Positions 8,382 through 17,827 of a DNA stretch of 50,665 nucleotides are shown one piece after another. The stretch comes from Legionella sp. (GTDB lineage Bacteria; Pseudomonadota; Gammaproteobacteria; Legionellales; Legionellaceae), in contig JACCWN010000124.1 in NCBI GenBank assembly GCA_013697625.1, forward strand, positions 1 through 50,665, written 5' to 3'. The notes below the pieces were generated by a model. The model worked only from the letters and a program-made list of their open reading frames with translations, did not search any database and was not told the origin of the DNA. Position 1 is the first letter of the stretch. The number at the start of each line of letters is the position of its first letter. The position numbers and the translations under genes were made by a program.

Positions 8382-9012
8382 GATAGATTATGTATCTATT
8401 AAGAATAAACATCTCCAACTACCCAGCAATCAATTATATGACTATTTCAAACGTTTTTTTGGTGAAAAACCCATAGATAGATCTATGAAAATCGTAGGAC
8501 TTGGAATGGAATTTATAGATTATATTGAAATGGCAGAGTATTTTTTTAAAAAGACAGGGAAGTGGCTTGATGTCTCTAAAATTCAGGAGGATACATCCAT
8601 AGGTGATATTGAATTTTGTCTTAACTCAATGCTTTGTGAGAAAAAATATAAAAAAAGTAAAGAATTTGCTTCCCAAATACATACAAAATTATCCTTGTAT
8701 TTTAAAAATATGGGCTATTCAGCCATGAAAAAAATTTGGGATGATAAAATTATAGACAGAGACCTACTGTCGATTAGCAATAGTAAAATCATCTACACCT
8801 ACATCAATAAACTTGCACAATCTGAAATCGTTCAAAACAAATACATTGATTGGCCTCAATCATCTAATCTAACGAATCTAGGGGCTTGTCAAAGCAAGGG
8901 AGATATTTTTTATAGGGTTTATAATATGGACACCCAGTTTGTTATCTTAATAAATAGTACAATGAAAAAAAATTGCCACACCATGTTAGTAAGTAAATTC
9001 AAGGAACTTTGA
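8365..9012 (+). CDS. ACP-like protein lacking the attachment serine, 215 aa
   Basis: The first 90 residues resemble an acyl carrier protein: around residues 45-56, GLGMEFIDYIEM lines up with the carrier signature LGxDSLxxxEL, followed by a helix-rich segment ending in DTSIGDI, like the usual T-x-x-D-L of ACPs. The serine that should carry phosphopantetheine is Phe50, so it could not be loaded in the normal way. Residues 90-215 are unrecognised and Lys/Asn/Ser-rich. The gene converges on the polyketide synthase gene and their 3' ends overlap by 14 bp. The ATG directly follows a TGA in the same frame and has no ribosome binding site, so translation probably depends on the upstream small frame. 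The ACP assignment is inference from the motif pattern. Confidence 0.5.
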   Translation: MSTSGKIDYVSIKNKHLQLPSNQLYDYFKRFFGEKPIDRSMKIVGLGMEFIDYIEMAEYFFKKTGKWLDVSKIQEDTSIGDIEFCLNSMLCEKKYKKSKEFASQIHTKLSLYFKNMGYSAMKKIWDDKIIDRDLLSISNSKIIYTYINKLAQSEIVQNKYIDWPQSSNLTNLGACQSKGDIFYRVYNMDTQFVILINSTMKKNCHTMLVSKFKEL

Positions 9013-12000
9013 AGCTTTCATGAAGAATATTTTTAAATTCACTCGCAATTTGATCTTTACAAGCAGTTGTTAGGGGGCCATTTATAGAAAGAATAGACTC
9101 ACCATACTGATTTTTAGAAAAGTATATCCATAAAACTTGATTGCCGACAGGTCTATTTAAACACCCAAAATGACTTGCAAAGGTATAATCAATCCCTGCA
9201 AAATCCAACTTTGGGTTTTCTTTAAGGAAAAAACTGGGCGTAATACTGATAAGCACCTCTAAATCTTTGGGTTGTTGTAAGGGTAGGTTTTTCTTAAATA
9301 GGGTATTAAATTTGTATTTGAGAAGCACTATTTTTTTATCCATTTCAATTGCGCTTAAAAATTTTAAATAAAAATAAATTATAGAATCATGTATCTTACT
9401 TTTTTTGAATTGTTTAACTAATAAAAGTTTGTTCAACCTTTGTAAGGCCAATAGCCCCAAAGAGAGGTTCCATCCTTTTAAACCGTGCATTTTGATAGGC
9501 AGCGCGCATTTTTGATAGGGTGCTGTTTTTAATAATTGCGCTTCAATAAAATGTACACACTCTAAAAAGGATTGATCTTTCTTAAAACAAATATTTATCC
9601 TTTTATATTCTGAGAATAAACCCACAATGGATTTATAAGGGCTACCTTCTCTCCCACTATGAATGAGCATGATGGGTATTTTAGTTTGTCCGCTGATGGA
9701 TTGAAGGGCTTGGTGACAGGCTGTGATTAATCCGGAACTCAAGTTCAGATTGTTCACTTTATGCCAGTTGACACAGGAATCAATTGCTTTTGTAGGCAAA
9801 CTATAATGAAATAGATGGGTTTGCTGATATACAGCTGCATCAGCCAACACATTAGCAGCACCCATGTTTAATTTTTTAAAGCCTTTGTTATAGCCCTTCC
9901 AAAAATTGATTTTGTCAGTTAGATTTTTCTCATAATATTGATTGTTTTGTTGCACGTAATTTAAAAATGAATCTTTTCTAAGACTCATTGTCTCTGAATG
10001 TAGCAATGTTCCATCAACAAGAGAACTATAACAGCTTTTAAATTGACTAAAAATGAGCGCACAAGAACCAATATCTACAATAATATGGGGCATTATTAAG
10101 TGTAACTCATGACAATCCTTGCTGATTTTATACAAATACACCCTGATAAGCGGAGGCGTGGTCAAGGGTATGATACGCATGAGATTGGTGTTAAATTCTT
10201 GTGATAATACATTGGAGTGATCATTCGAAGAGAGATCTTTATATATTAAATTAAATTGACCTTCCTTATTCAATCTTTGCATGAGACAATTTGGACTAAA
10301 GCTAAGCCAAAAAACATCATTGTTTTTTACAACAAAATCAAAGGCTTGCAGCACATGCTCTTTTTTTAGTGGACCTTGTAGTCTTAACTGCATTCCTACA
10401 TTATATGCCCAGCCCAATCTGTTAAATACCCAAAATGGATATTGAAAATCACACACCGGTACCTCATTCAGAGTAAGGTCTCGCTTTAGATCCTCATCTT
10501 TAAAATACAGTTGCAATGCGTCACTGATATGGCCTGCGATGTCTTCAATGGTGAGATTATTTATAAAATAATCTATGGGTATACTCAAGCCTGCACATTG
10601 TAATTTGTCGTGAATTCGGTGTCTAATTTCAAGGCACATGAGCGAATCTGCACCTAATAAGAATAATGAATCGGTAGCGATTATGCCATCTTGCTCACCC
10701 AAACCCAACACCGCTGCTGTAATTTTGCACAGAGCATCACTTAGTATTCTAATAGCCTCACGCTTTGTTTCTTGTCTAAGTGTATTAAGAAATAGCCTAT
10801 CATTAATAGAAGGTTTTTTGACTAATTGTAATCTTGTTTGTTTAAAAGAGTATTTATAATAAAGGTCCCAATCCATTGGACAGGGTGCTATTTGCACTAC
10901 CTCACTTTGTATCAAGGCATCAATGCAGACGATACAACTTTTATCCAGGGGGATAAAACCTCGTTGTTCTAAAGAAGACACCTGGTTTGCTGCCATCCCA
11001 ATTTGAGCAAAAGGCCCCCAGTTGATAGACAATGTTCGCAAGCCTTGCTTTTGAGCTAAGTGGGCCAAGCCATCTAAAAATCCATTGGCTGCAGCATAGT
11101 TTGCCTGACCCATACTTCCCAATAAAGAGGCTGATGATGAAAATAAAACAAAAAAATCTAAAGAAACATTCTTTGTTAAGTGATGTAATACAAGGGCACT
11201 CTCCATTTTGGCTTTCAGCACTTGATGTATGTTTTCATCACTTAGATTCACCAACAACCCATCTTGAATAATACCCGCAAGATGAAACAACCCTTTTAAA
11301 GGGTGTGGACTGTTTTCAATTTCCTCAAAGATAGATTGCATCTGCCCAGCACTGCTGGCATCAGCTGCAGTATGCTTGATGATGACTTGTTTATCAGCGG
11401 CATGCGCAATCAGTGCTCTTGTTTCATTTGAAGCCTCCGAGCGACTGACCAAGCTTATATGCTTAACTTGTTTTTGAATAAGATAGTCAATTAAGGGCTC
11501 TGACAAGCCACCATTGCCGCCCACGATGAGGTAGCTGCCATTACTATCAAATACCTCTGCTTGTTTGTTCGAACCGACAGCCAATTCTTTTTTCTCCACC
11601 CTTGCAACAAAAAGTGACTCTTTGTCTCTGACTGCAAAAACATTTTCTGTATTGTTTGAATCATACAGTGTGGCTAAGGGTCCACCTAAGGTGGATTGTT
11701 TATCTAAGTCAATGAAATAAATTGTATCTAAATTCAGCTCATTTCTAAAACTTTTCCAAAAAGCACCTGCCATCGTATGAAAGGGATTGACTTCATCTGT
11801 ATCGGTAATCGCATAGGCAAGTTCTGTAACCAAAATAAAACTTGCAGGCCGAGTTTTGTATAAACTCTGACAACAATGAACCAGCTCCATGAATTGATCT
11901 TGTGTATAAAGAAACAAAATGTGTTTGTTCTCTATAGACTCTAAATGACTTAAGCAGGATATCAATTGATATTTAAGTGAGTTCAAACGTCTTTTTGCAC

Positions 12001-15000
12001 TGGCCGGATCTTTGGAAATGACAATCAGCTCTGGACAGACTTCTGCAAAGCCGCGCACCTGCTCCTGGAAAAGCGGCTTCCAAGTGGTGTGATATAGATG
12101 TTGTAGAATGGTACTTTTATTGATTGGTAGAGGTAGATTTTGTGTCTGTATACTAACTTTTGTTCTCATCTCAGGCCAAAATTCTTTACGGTCAAAGGTA
12201 TATAAGGGTAAGGCGACTTTTGTTCCTCCACAGCCTTCGAAATGGTGAGACCAATCTACCAAAACACCACCTAAGTAATGTATACACCGTGTTTTATAGT
12301 CACTATCTTCAAGTGATTCAAGGTCGCTATCTTGTTTTTCAAAAGACCGGGCAAAATATCCGCCTCCTAAACTGTGGGCACACTGCATTATGCGCCCAGC
12401 CAAAGCGGCATCCTCTGCAATGACCACCATTCTAAAAGCATAATGCTCACGACATATGGCGGCAGTAAAACAGATGTCTGTAAATGATTTTTGAGTATTT
12501 TTTAAAAAGTGCTGATACTGCACACTCAAACTGTCCAAAGCCAGGCGTGACTTGGCTGATAACACCAATATATTTTTAATTTTTTTAGAGGTGTTGGTGG
12601 ATTGTATAATTTCATCACCAGAATAGGCTTGAAGGATAGCATGTGCATTGGTGCCACTAAATCCAAAAGCATTGACCCCTGCAACCTTAGGTTTTCCAGA
12701 ACTGCTCCAATCTATGGTTTGCAAAGCAATGCGTGTATTTTCTATGTTGATGTTTGGGTTGATGGATTTAAAATGTAAATGTTTATAAATTTTATTTTTT
12801 TGTAGGGCAAGAACGGTTTTTATCATGCTTGCTATACCCGATGCGCTTTCAAGATGTCCAAGATTTGTTTTCACAGAGCCTATATATAAAGGATTGCTTG
12901 TAGGCCTTTGGCGCCCGTATACTCGATTGATGGCCTGTACTTCAATGGGATCACCAAGGGGTGTGCCCGTTCCATGCGCCTCAACATAACTGATATCAAG
13001 GCTTGTCAACTCAGTTTGATTCAATGCTTTGAGCATTACATCTTCTTGGCTTTTGCAATTAGGAGCCGTTAAACCTGCTGAAGTACCATCATTATTCACG
13101 GCCGTGGCTTTGATCACAGCCAAAATTGTATCTTGGTCTCGAACAGCATCAGCAAGACGTTTAAGTAATAACACCCCACAGCCTTCACTGCGTGTGAAAC
13201 CATCTGCTGATTCATCAAAAGTTTTACATAGACCTTGGGCTGATAAAGCACGAGCTTTGCATAAAGTGATGTTGGATTCAGGCATTAGCAAGATATTGAC
13301 ACCCCCAGCAAGGGCATAATCAATCTCACGGGTCTTAAGACTTTGACAGGCATAATGTATGGCAACCAAAGAGGAAGAACAAGCAGTGTCTATGCTGATT
13401 GCAGGTCCTTTGAAATCAAAGATATGAGCCACTCGTCCTGATACCACATTTAGGGCATTGCCTGTGATTGAATACATGCTCAATGTATCAGAAGAACAAG
13501 ACTTCTCCATTTGAGTATAAAATTCATTCACACTCACACCTGCAAACACACCTGTCTGGCTTCCACGCAAGGTATGGGTTGGGTAGTTCGCATGTTCTAA
13601 GGCATGATAACACCCTTCTAAAAAAAGGCGTTGTTGTGGATCCATCAAACAAGCTTCGCGAGGACTGATGCCAAAAAAATGGGCATCAAAGGTTTTTATA
13701 TCCTCAATTAATCCAAGTTGTTTGACATAGGATTTTTCCTGGGCGTCCTTGTTAGAATCGTAGTATAGCTTGTTGTCCCAACGGTCCACTGGTATGTCTT
13801 TGATGCCACTCAAACCTTGTTCAAGCAACTGCTCGAATGCTTCAATATTTGGCGCATTGGGGAAAGAACAACTCATTCCAATGATGGCAATAGTATCATC
13901 GACATTCTGTGGTTGATTTACATTTTTCTGTTTGCTGTTTAACTTATAATCAAGCTCTGCTCTCAAATAAGCTGCCAGTTTCTCTATAGAGGGATAATCA
14001 AAGCCAATATGAACACTGATTTGGATGAACATTTGAAATTTTTCTTGTAAAATGAATGCCATTTCAGTGAGCATTAAGGAATCAAAGCCAATATCAAAAA
14101 AACCCGCTGTTACATCGATATGGTCAGTTTTTGAAAGTTCTTGAATTTTTTTGGTAATCCCCAGCAAAAGGTCAATGCAAGCTTGAAATTTCTTAGGCTC
14201 CTCAAGGTTAAGATATTGGCTTATCCAGGTAGCATCTGTTTGTTTCTTCTCAGGCTTTTGATGCGCAGCAATTTGAAACAGGGTAGCTTCATCCTTATAA
14301 TCAAACCAATATTCAGTTTTAGCGAATTGATACAAGGGCAATCGTACTTTTTTATATGAAGTTGTATGGGATGAATAAAATCTTTTAAAATCTATGATAA
14401 ACCCCTCTTGGAAAGCTCTTTGTAATTGCTCTAAATCACAAACCTCTGGCAGGAAATCTTCCTCTTGTTTCTGCTGGTATATGCTATATTCATACTGTTT
14501 GATTGCATGAGCGGCCTCTTGAGCAGAACCTGCTATCAAAGCGACTCGGTATAAAAAATGTTGACGACTGATTGCGGCTGTATAACAGATGTCAGCAAAT
14601 CTATCTTGGGTGGTTACCAAATATTCTTGATAGCTTGTGAGTATGCATTCTAGAGATGATTTATTTTTTGCTGAGATCACCAACAAAAATCTATTAGGCA
14701 AAGGTTGTCCATGGATTTGTTGTTCCGCAAGTGGCGCTTCTTGTAATACCACATGGGCATTGGCACCGGTGAAACCAAAGGAATTCACACCTGCAAACCT
14801 CAAGCCACCTTCTTTAACCCAATTCAAAGTTTGCAAAGGAATGGTGGTATTTTTTAGCTGTATGGCAGGATTTAGCCGTCTGAAATTGAGGTGTTTGAAC
14901 AAGGTTTTGGTTTGTAAGCTTAAAACAGCTTTGATGAGTCCGGCCACACCTGAAGCACTTTCACAATGACCAATGTTTGTTTTAACAGCGCTGATGAATA

Positions 15001-17797
15001 ATGGCCTCTCTTCGCTGTGACCTTCACTGAAGATTGAAGTCAATGTGTTGAATTCTATGGGATCGGCAAGGGGAGTTCCTGTACCATGTGTTTCTATAAA
15101 ATCTATGTCTTTAGGCAAAAGATTTGATTTTTCCAGTGCCCCTCGTATCACAGCCTCTTGGGATTTACCATTTGGAACCGTAAAGCCAGCACTTTTACCA
15201 TCACTGTTGATAGCAGAACCTTTGATGACCGCAAGGATTGTATCCTTATCTTGTATAGCAGACCTTAAAGGTTTTAAAACAATCATCCCACAACCTTCAC
15301 CTCTGGCATACCCATCGGCATCATCACTGAAAGATTTACACCTACTGTCAGGAGACAACATATCGGCTTTTGATAGCATGATATTAGTCAATGGGCTGAG
15401 TATCACATTGATACCACCTGCTAAAGCCATGGTACATTCTTTATTTTGTAATGATAAACAAGCATTGTGAATGGCTGTTAAAGAAGAAGAACAAGCCGTA
15501 TCTATGAGTTGAGTTGGACCTTTTAGATCAAATGCATAAGCAATTCTTCCTGGTAAAGCACTTAAAGCATTTCCGGTAGCAAAATATATATCTAGATCTT
15601 CTAGACTATACCCTTGTTTATAAAGCACATAAGGATAATCATTGCGCTCACATCCTATGAACACACCTGTACTTGAATTTTTGACAGTATCTAAAGAAAG
15701 ATTGGCATTTTCCAAAGCATGGTAACTTATCTCCATCAATATACGTAATTGTGGTGACATGATTTTTGCTTCTCGGGGACTGATGTTAAAAAATTCTGCA
15801 TCAAATTGTTTTATACCATCCATGAGCCCCATTTGCTTGTTGCATAATTTTCCTAGTGCCTGTTCATCATCGCTATAGAAATCTTCATTATTCCAGCGCT
15901 CTAAAGGGATGTCGCTGAGTCCACTGCCTCCATGTTGTAATAGAGATAAAAAGGCATCCACATCACAGGCTTTGGGAAAACGACAACTCATACCGATGAT
16001 TGCAATTGGCTCGTTTATGTCTGAGCTTTTGGATGGTCTTGCTTCATGCCAATAAGCTTGCCTATCGAAAGGATAAAGCGGTAAGGCAACTTTCCTATAG
16101 GGGCTTTGATTAGAATTTGAATCTACCCTAGCCCCAGATAAATAGAGGTCAGAAAGTTCATCAGCATGCTGAGTTGTTATTGTAATTTCTTTATTGATGA
16201 CGACTTTTTTGATTTCATAGTCACCGCATTGAATTTTTTTAAGTAATACTTTTCTATTGTTTGCCTGTATGATGCATCGGAATTTATAGTGATCTCGACA
16301 AAACCGAAGCGTGGCACAAATATCATGCAAACTAGCAGATGACACTTGCAAAAATTGCTCATATTGCGCCAACATATAGTTTAAAGAGGATTCACTGTTT
16401 GCTGAAAGCATAAAGCAATGCAGCTTTTCCTCCTCCAGCTCAGAATTTTGTGTCTCACCACTGGGTGGCTCTTCAATAATAACGCCCACATTTGTACCAC
16501 TAAATCCAAAATTAGATACCTGTACGCGTCTTTTTCTTTTTTTATTTTTAGTAAATTTCATGGCCTTTAGGGGTAGCACCGAAGGAATACTTTCAGGATC
16601 TATGGATGCGTTTGGGCTTGAATAATGTAAGTTAGGTGGAATACAGTCCTTGTTTATGGCTGTTACAGCTTTGATAAGAGAGGCTAACCCCGATGATGCA
16701 ATTGTATGACCAATGGTAGATTTTAATGCACCTATAATCAAAGGATTGTCATGATGATGGTGCCCTTGGTGTATTGCTTGGATGGCATTGAATTCTACCC
16801 TATCGCCAAGTGCAGTCCCAGTCCCATGTGCCTCAATATAATCAATATCACTTGCTATAAGGTTTGCCTGCTCTAAAGCAGCTTCATGCATTCTAATTTG
16901 AGCATCTATATTAGGCGCAACCAAGCTTGTTCCATCGCCATCTTGATTCATCACAACACTTTTTATAACAGCATGGATTGTATCTTTATCTCTAATGGCA
17001 TCACTTAAACGTTTTATTATGACTACACCACAACCTTCACTTCGTACAAATCCATTGGCCTGGCTGTCAAAACTTCGACATTGCCCCTGGGGTGAAAGCA
17101 TATGCGCTTTTGAAAGTCCAATAAAATTTTCAGGACAAAGGTTTAGTTGTACCCCACCGACCAAAGCAAGGGAACAGTGGTTTGATCGCAAGGCCATTAC
17201 AGCAAGATATAAGGCAGTGAATGAGGAAGAACAAGCCGTGTCCACAACCATGCTTGGTCCTTTTAAGTTTAAAAAATGACAAAGCCGCCCTACTGCTGCA
17301 CTACCTGCAACGCCAAGCTGGGTGTATGCATTAAATTGTATCTTATCCTTGAAATTAAGTTGGTTATAATCTTGAGAAGAAATACCACAATAAACCCCGG
17401 TATCAGAACCTTCTATAGAATCAAGCCTGAGGTTGGCATGGTTTAAAGCTCGGATTGATACTTCTAAAAATAGTCTATGTTGGGGGTCTATTTGTTTGGT
17501 TTCAACCGAAGATAACTTAAAAAATTCCGCATCAAACAGCTGAGTATTCTGCAGAAAACCACCTTGTCGCGTGATGATTTTATCGGCTTTTTTTCTATCA
17601 GGACTATAATAAGCATCTATATCCCAGCGATCCTTTGGAACTTCTTTGATAGGTGATTGTCCACTGAGCAGCATATTAAAAAATGAATCCACATCTTCAA
17701 TGTCTGATTCAATGCCTGGAAATTGACAATTCATCCCTATGATTGCAAGAGGCTCATTAAAGCTAGTTAGCTTGTGTATAGGATTTTTTTTTGTCAT
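8999..17797 (-). CDS. AT-less modular polyketide synthase with C-terminal condensation-like domain
   Basis: 2932 residues. Domains: KS1 about 12-440 (C189, H324, H364 all present), a short flank ending LPLYPFDRQAYW, KS2 about 595-1018 (C769), ACP1 about 1205-1275 (S1240 in IGFDSLM), KS3 about 1300-1720 (C1473), a ketoreductase about 1880-2270 (NADP loop GGNGGLS near 2092; S2221 and Y2234 in YAAAN), ACP2 about 2350-2420 (S2385 in GADSLM), and a C-terminal part about 2435-2932 resembling an NRPS condensation or acyltransferase domain with H2571-xxx-D2575. No acyltransferase domain is present, and the KS flanks end in the Y-P-F-x-R-x-x-Y-W type motif seen when malonyl loading comes from a separate enzyme (trans-AT). 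KS1 and KS2 lie side by side with no carrier between. The product is unknown. It lies 30 bp downstream of the ATP-grasp gene, probably in one operon. Confidence 0.9.
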   Translation of the reverse strand: MTKKNPIHKLTSFNEPLAIIGMNCQFPGIESDIEDVDSFFNMLLSGQSPIKEVPKDRWDIDAYYSPDRKKADKIITRQGGFLQNTQLFDAEFFKLSSVETKQIDPQHRLFLEVSIRALNHANLRLDSIEGSDTGVYCGISSQDYNQLNFKDKIQFNAYTQLGVAGSAAVGRLCHFLNLKGPSMVVDTACSSSFTALYLAVMALRSNHCSLALVGGVQLNLCPENFIGLSKAHMLSPQGQCRSFDSQANGFVRSEGCGVVIIKRLSDAIRDKDTIHAVIKSVVMNQDGDGTSLVAPNIDAQIRMHEAALEQANLIASDIDYIEAHGTGTALGDRVEFNAIQAIHQGHHHHDNPLIIGALKSTIGHTIASSGLASLIKAVTAINKDCIPPNLHYSSPNASIDPESIPSVLPLKAMKFTKNKKRKRRVQVSNFGFSGTNVGVIIEEPPSGETQNSELEEEKLHCFMLSANSESSLNYMLAQYEQFLQVSSASLHDICATLRFCRDHYKFRCIIQANNRKVLLKKIQCGDYEIKKVVINKEITITTQHADELSDLYLSGARVDSNSNQSPYRKVALPLYPFDRQAYWHEARPSKSSDINEPIAIIGMSCRFPKACDVDAFLSLLQHGGSGLSDIPLERWNNEDFYSDDEQALGKLCNKQMGLMDGIKQFDAEFFNISPREAKIMSPQLRILMEISYHALENANLSLDTVKNSSTGVFIGCERNDYPYVLYKQGYSLEDLDIYFATGNALSALPGRIAYAFDLKGPTQLIDTACSSSLTAIHNACLSLQNKECTMALAGGINVILSPLTNIMLSKADMLSPDSRCKSFSDDADGYARGEGCGMIVLKPLRSAIQDKDTILAVIKGSAINSDGKSAGFTVPNGKSQEAVIRGALEKSNLLPKDIDFIETHGTGTPLADPIEFNTLTSIFSEGHSEERPLFISAVKTNIGHCESASGVAGLIKAVLSLQTKTLFKHLNFRRLNPAIQLKNTTIPLQTLNWVKEGGLRFAGVNSFGFTGANAHVVLQEAPLAEQQIHGQPLPNRFLLVISAKNKSSLECILTSYQEYLVTTQDRFADICYTAAISRQHFLYRVALIAGSAQEAAHAIKQYEYSIYQQKQEEDFLPEVCDLEQLQRAFQEGFIIDFKRFYSSHTTSYKKVRLPLYQFAKTEYWFDYKDEATLFQIAAHQKPEKKQTDATWISQYLNLEEPKKFQACIDLLLGITKKIQELSKTDHIDVTAGFFDIGFDSLMLTEMAFILQEKFQMFIQISVHIGFDYPSIEKLAAYLRAELDYKLNSKQKNVNQPQNVDDTIAIIGMSCSFPNAPNIEAFEQLLEQGLSGIKDIPVDRWDNKLYYDSNKDAQEKSYVKQLGLIEDIKTFDAHFFGISPREACLMDPQQRLFLEGCYHALEHANYPTHTLRGSQTGVFAGVSVNEFYTQMEKSCSSDTLSMYSITGNALNVVSGRVAHIFDFKGPAISIDTACSSSLVAIHYACQSLKTREIDYALAGGVNILLMPESNITLCKARALSAQGLCKTFDESADGFTRSEGCGVLLLKRLADAVRDQDTILAVIKATAVNNDGTSAGLTAPNCKSQEDVMLKALNQTELTSLDISYVEAHGTGTPLGDPIEVQAINRVYGRQRPTSNPLYIGSVKTNLGHLESASGIASMIKTVLALQKNKIYKHLHFKSINPNINIENTRIALQTIDWSSSGKPKVAGVNAFGFSGTNAHAILQAYSGDEIIQSTNTSKKIKNILVLSAKSRLALDSLSVQYQHFLKNTQKSFTDICFTAAICREHYAFRMVVIAEDAALAGRIMQCAHSLGGGYFARSFEKQDSDLESLEDSDYKTRCIHYLGGVLVDWSHHFEGCGGTKVALPLYTFDRKEFWPEMRTKVSIQTQNLPLPINKSTILQHLYHTTWKPLFQEQVRGFAEVCPELIVISKDPASAKRRLNSLKYQLISCLSHLESIENKHILFLYTQDQFMELVHCCQSLYKTRPASFILVTELAYAITDTDEVNPFHTMAGAFWKSFRNELNLDTIYFIDLDKQSTLGGPLATLYDSNNTENVFAVRDKESLFVARVEKKELAVGSNKQAEVFDSNGSYLIVGGNGGLSEPLIDYLIQKQVKHISLVSRSEASNETRALIAHAADKQVIIKHTAADASSAGQMQSIFEEIENSPHPLKGLFHLAGIIQDGLLVNLSDENIHQVLKAKMESALVLHHLTKNVSLDFFVLFSSSASLLGSMGQANYAAANGFLDGLAHLAQKQGLRTLSINWGPFAQIGMAANQVSSLEQRGFIPLDKSCIVCIDALIQSEVVQIAPCPMDWDLYYKYSFKQTRLQLVKKPSINDRLFLNTLRQETKREAIRILSDALCKITAAVLGLGEQDGIIATDSLFLLGADSLMCLEIRHRIHDKLQCAGLSIPIDYFINNLTIEDIAGHISDALQLYFKDEDLKRDLTLNEVPVCDFQYPFWVFNRLGWAYNVGMQLRLQGPLKKEHVLQAFDFVVKNNDVFWLSFSPNCLMQRLNKEGQFNLIYKDLSSNDHSNVLSQEFNTNLMRIIPLTTPPLIRVYLYKISKDCHELHLIMPHIIVDIGSCALIFSQFKSCYSSLVDGTLLHSETMSLRKDSFLNYVQQNNQYYEKNLTDKINFWKGYNKGFKKLNMGAANVLADAAVYQQTHLFHYSLPTKAIDSCVNWHKVNNLNLSSGLITACHQALQSISGQTKIPIMLIHSGREGSPYKSIVGLFSEYKRINICFKKDQSFLECVHFIEAQLLKTAPYQKCALPIKMHGLKGWNLSLGLLALQRLNKLLLVKQFKKSKIHDSIIYFYLKFLSAIEMDKKIVLLKYKFNTLFKKNLPLQQPKDLEVLISITPSFFLKENPKLDFAGIDYTFASHFGCLNRPVGNQVLWIYFSKNQYGESILSINGPLTTACKDQIASEFKNILHESFKVP

Positions 17798-17827
17798 TAA
17801 ATGCCACCCATCCTAAAAAAGAAAGAC

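Noticed and set aside
10638..17279. Many plus-strand frames of 60-140 codons opposite the polyketide synthase
   Set aside because: All are antisense shadows of conserved KS, KR and ACP codons; none has a ribosome binding site or a family match.
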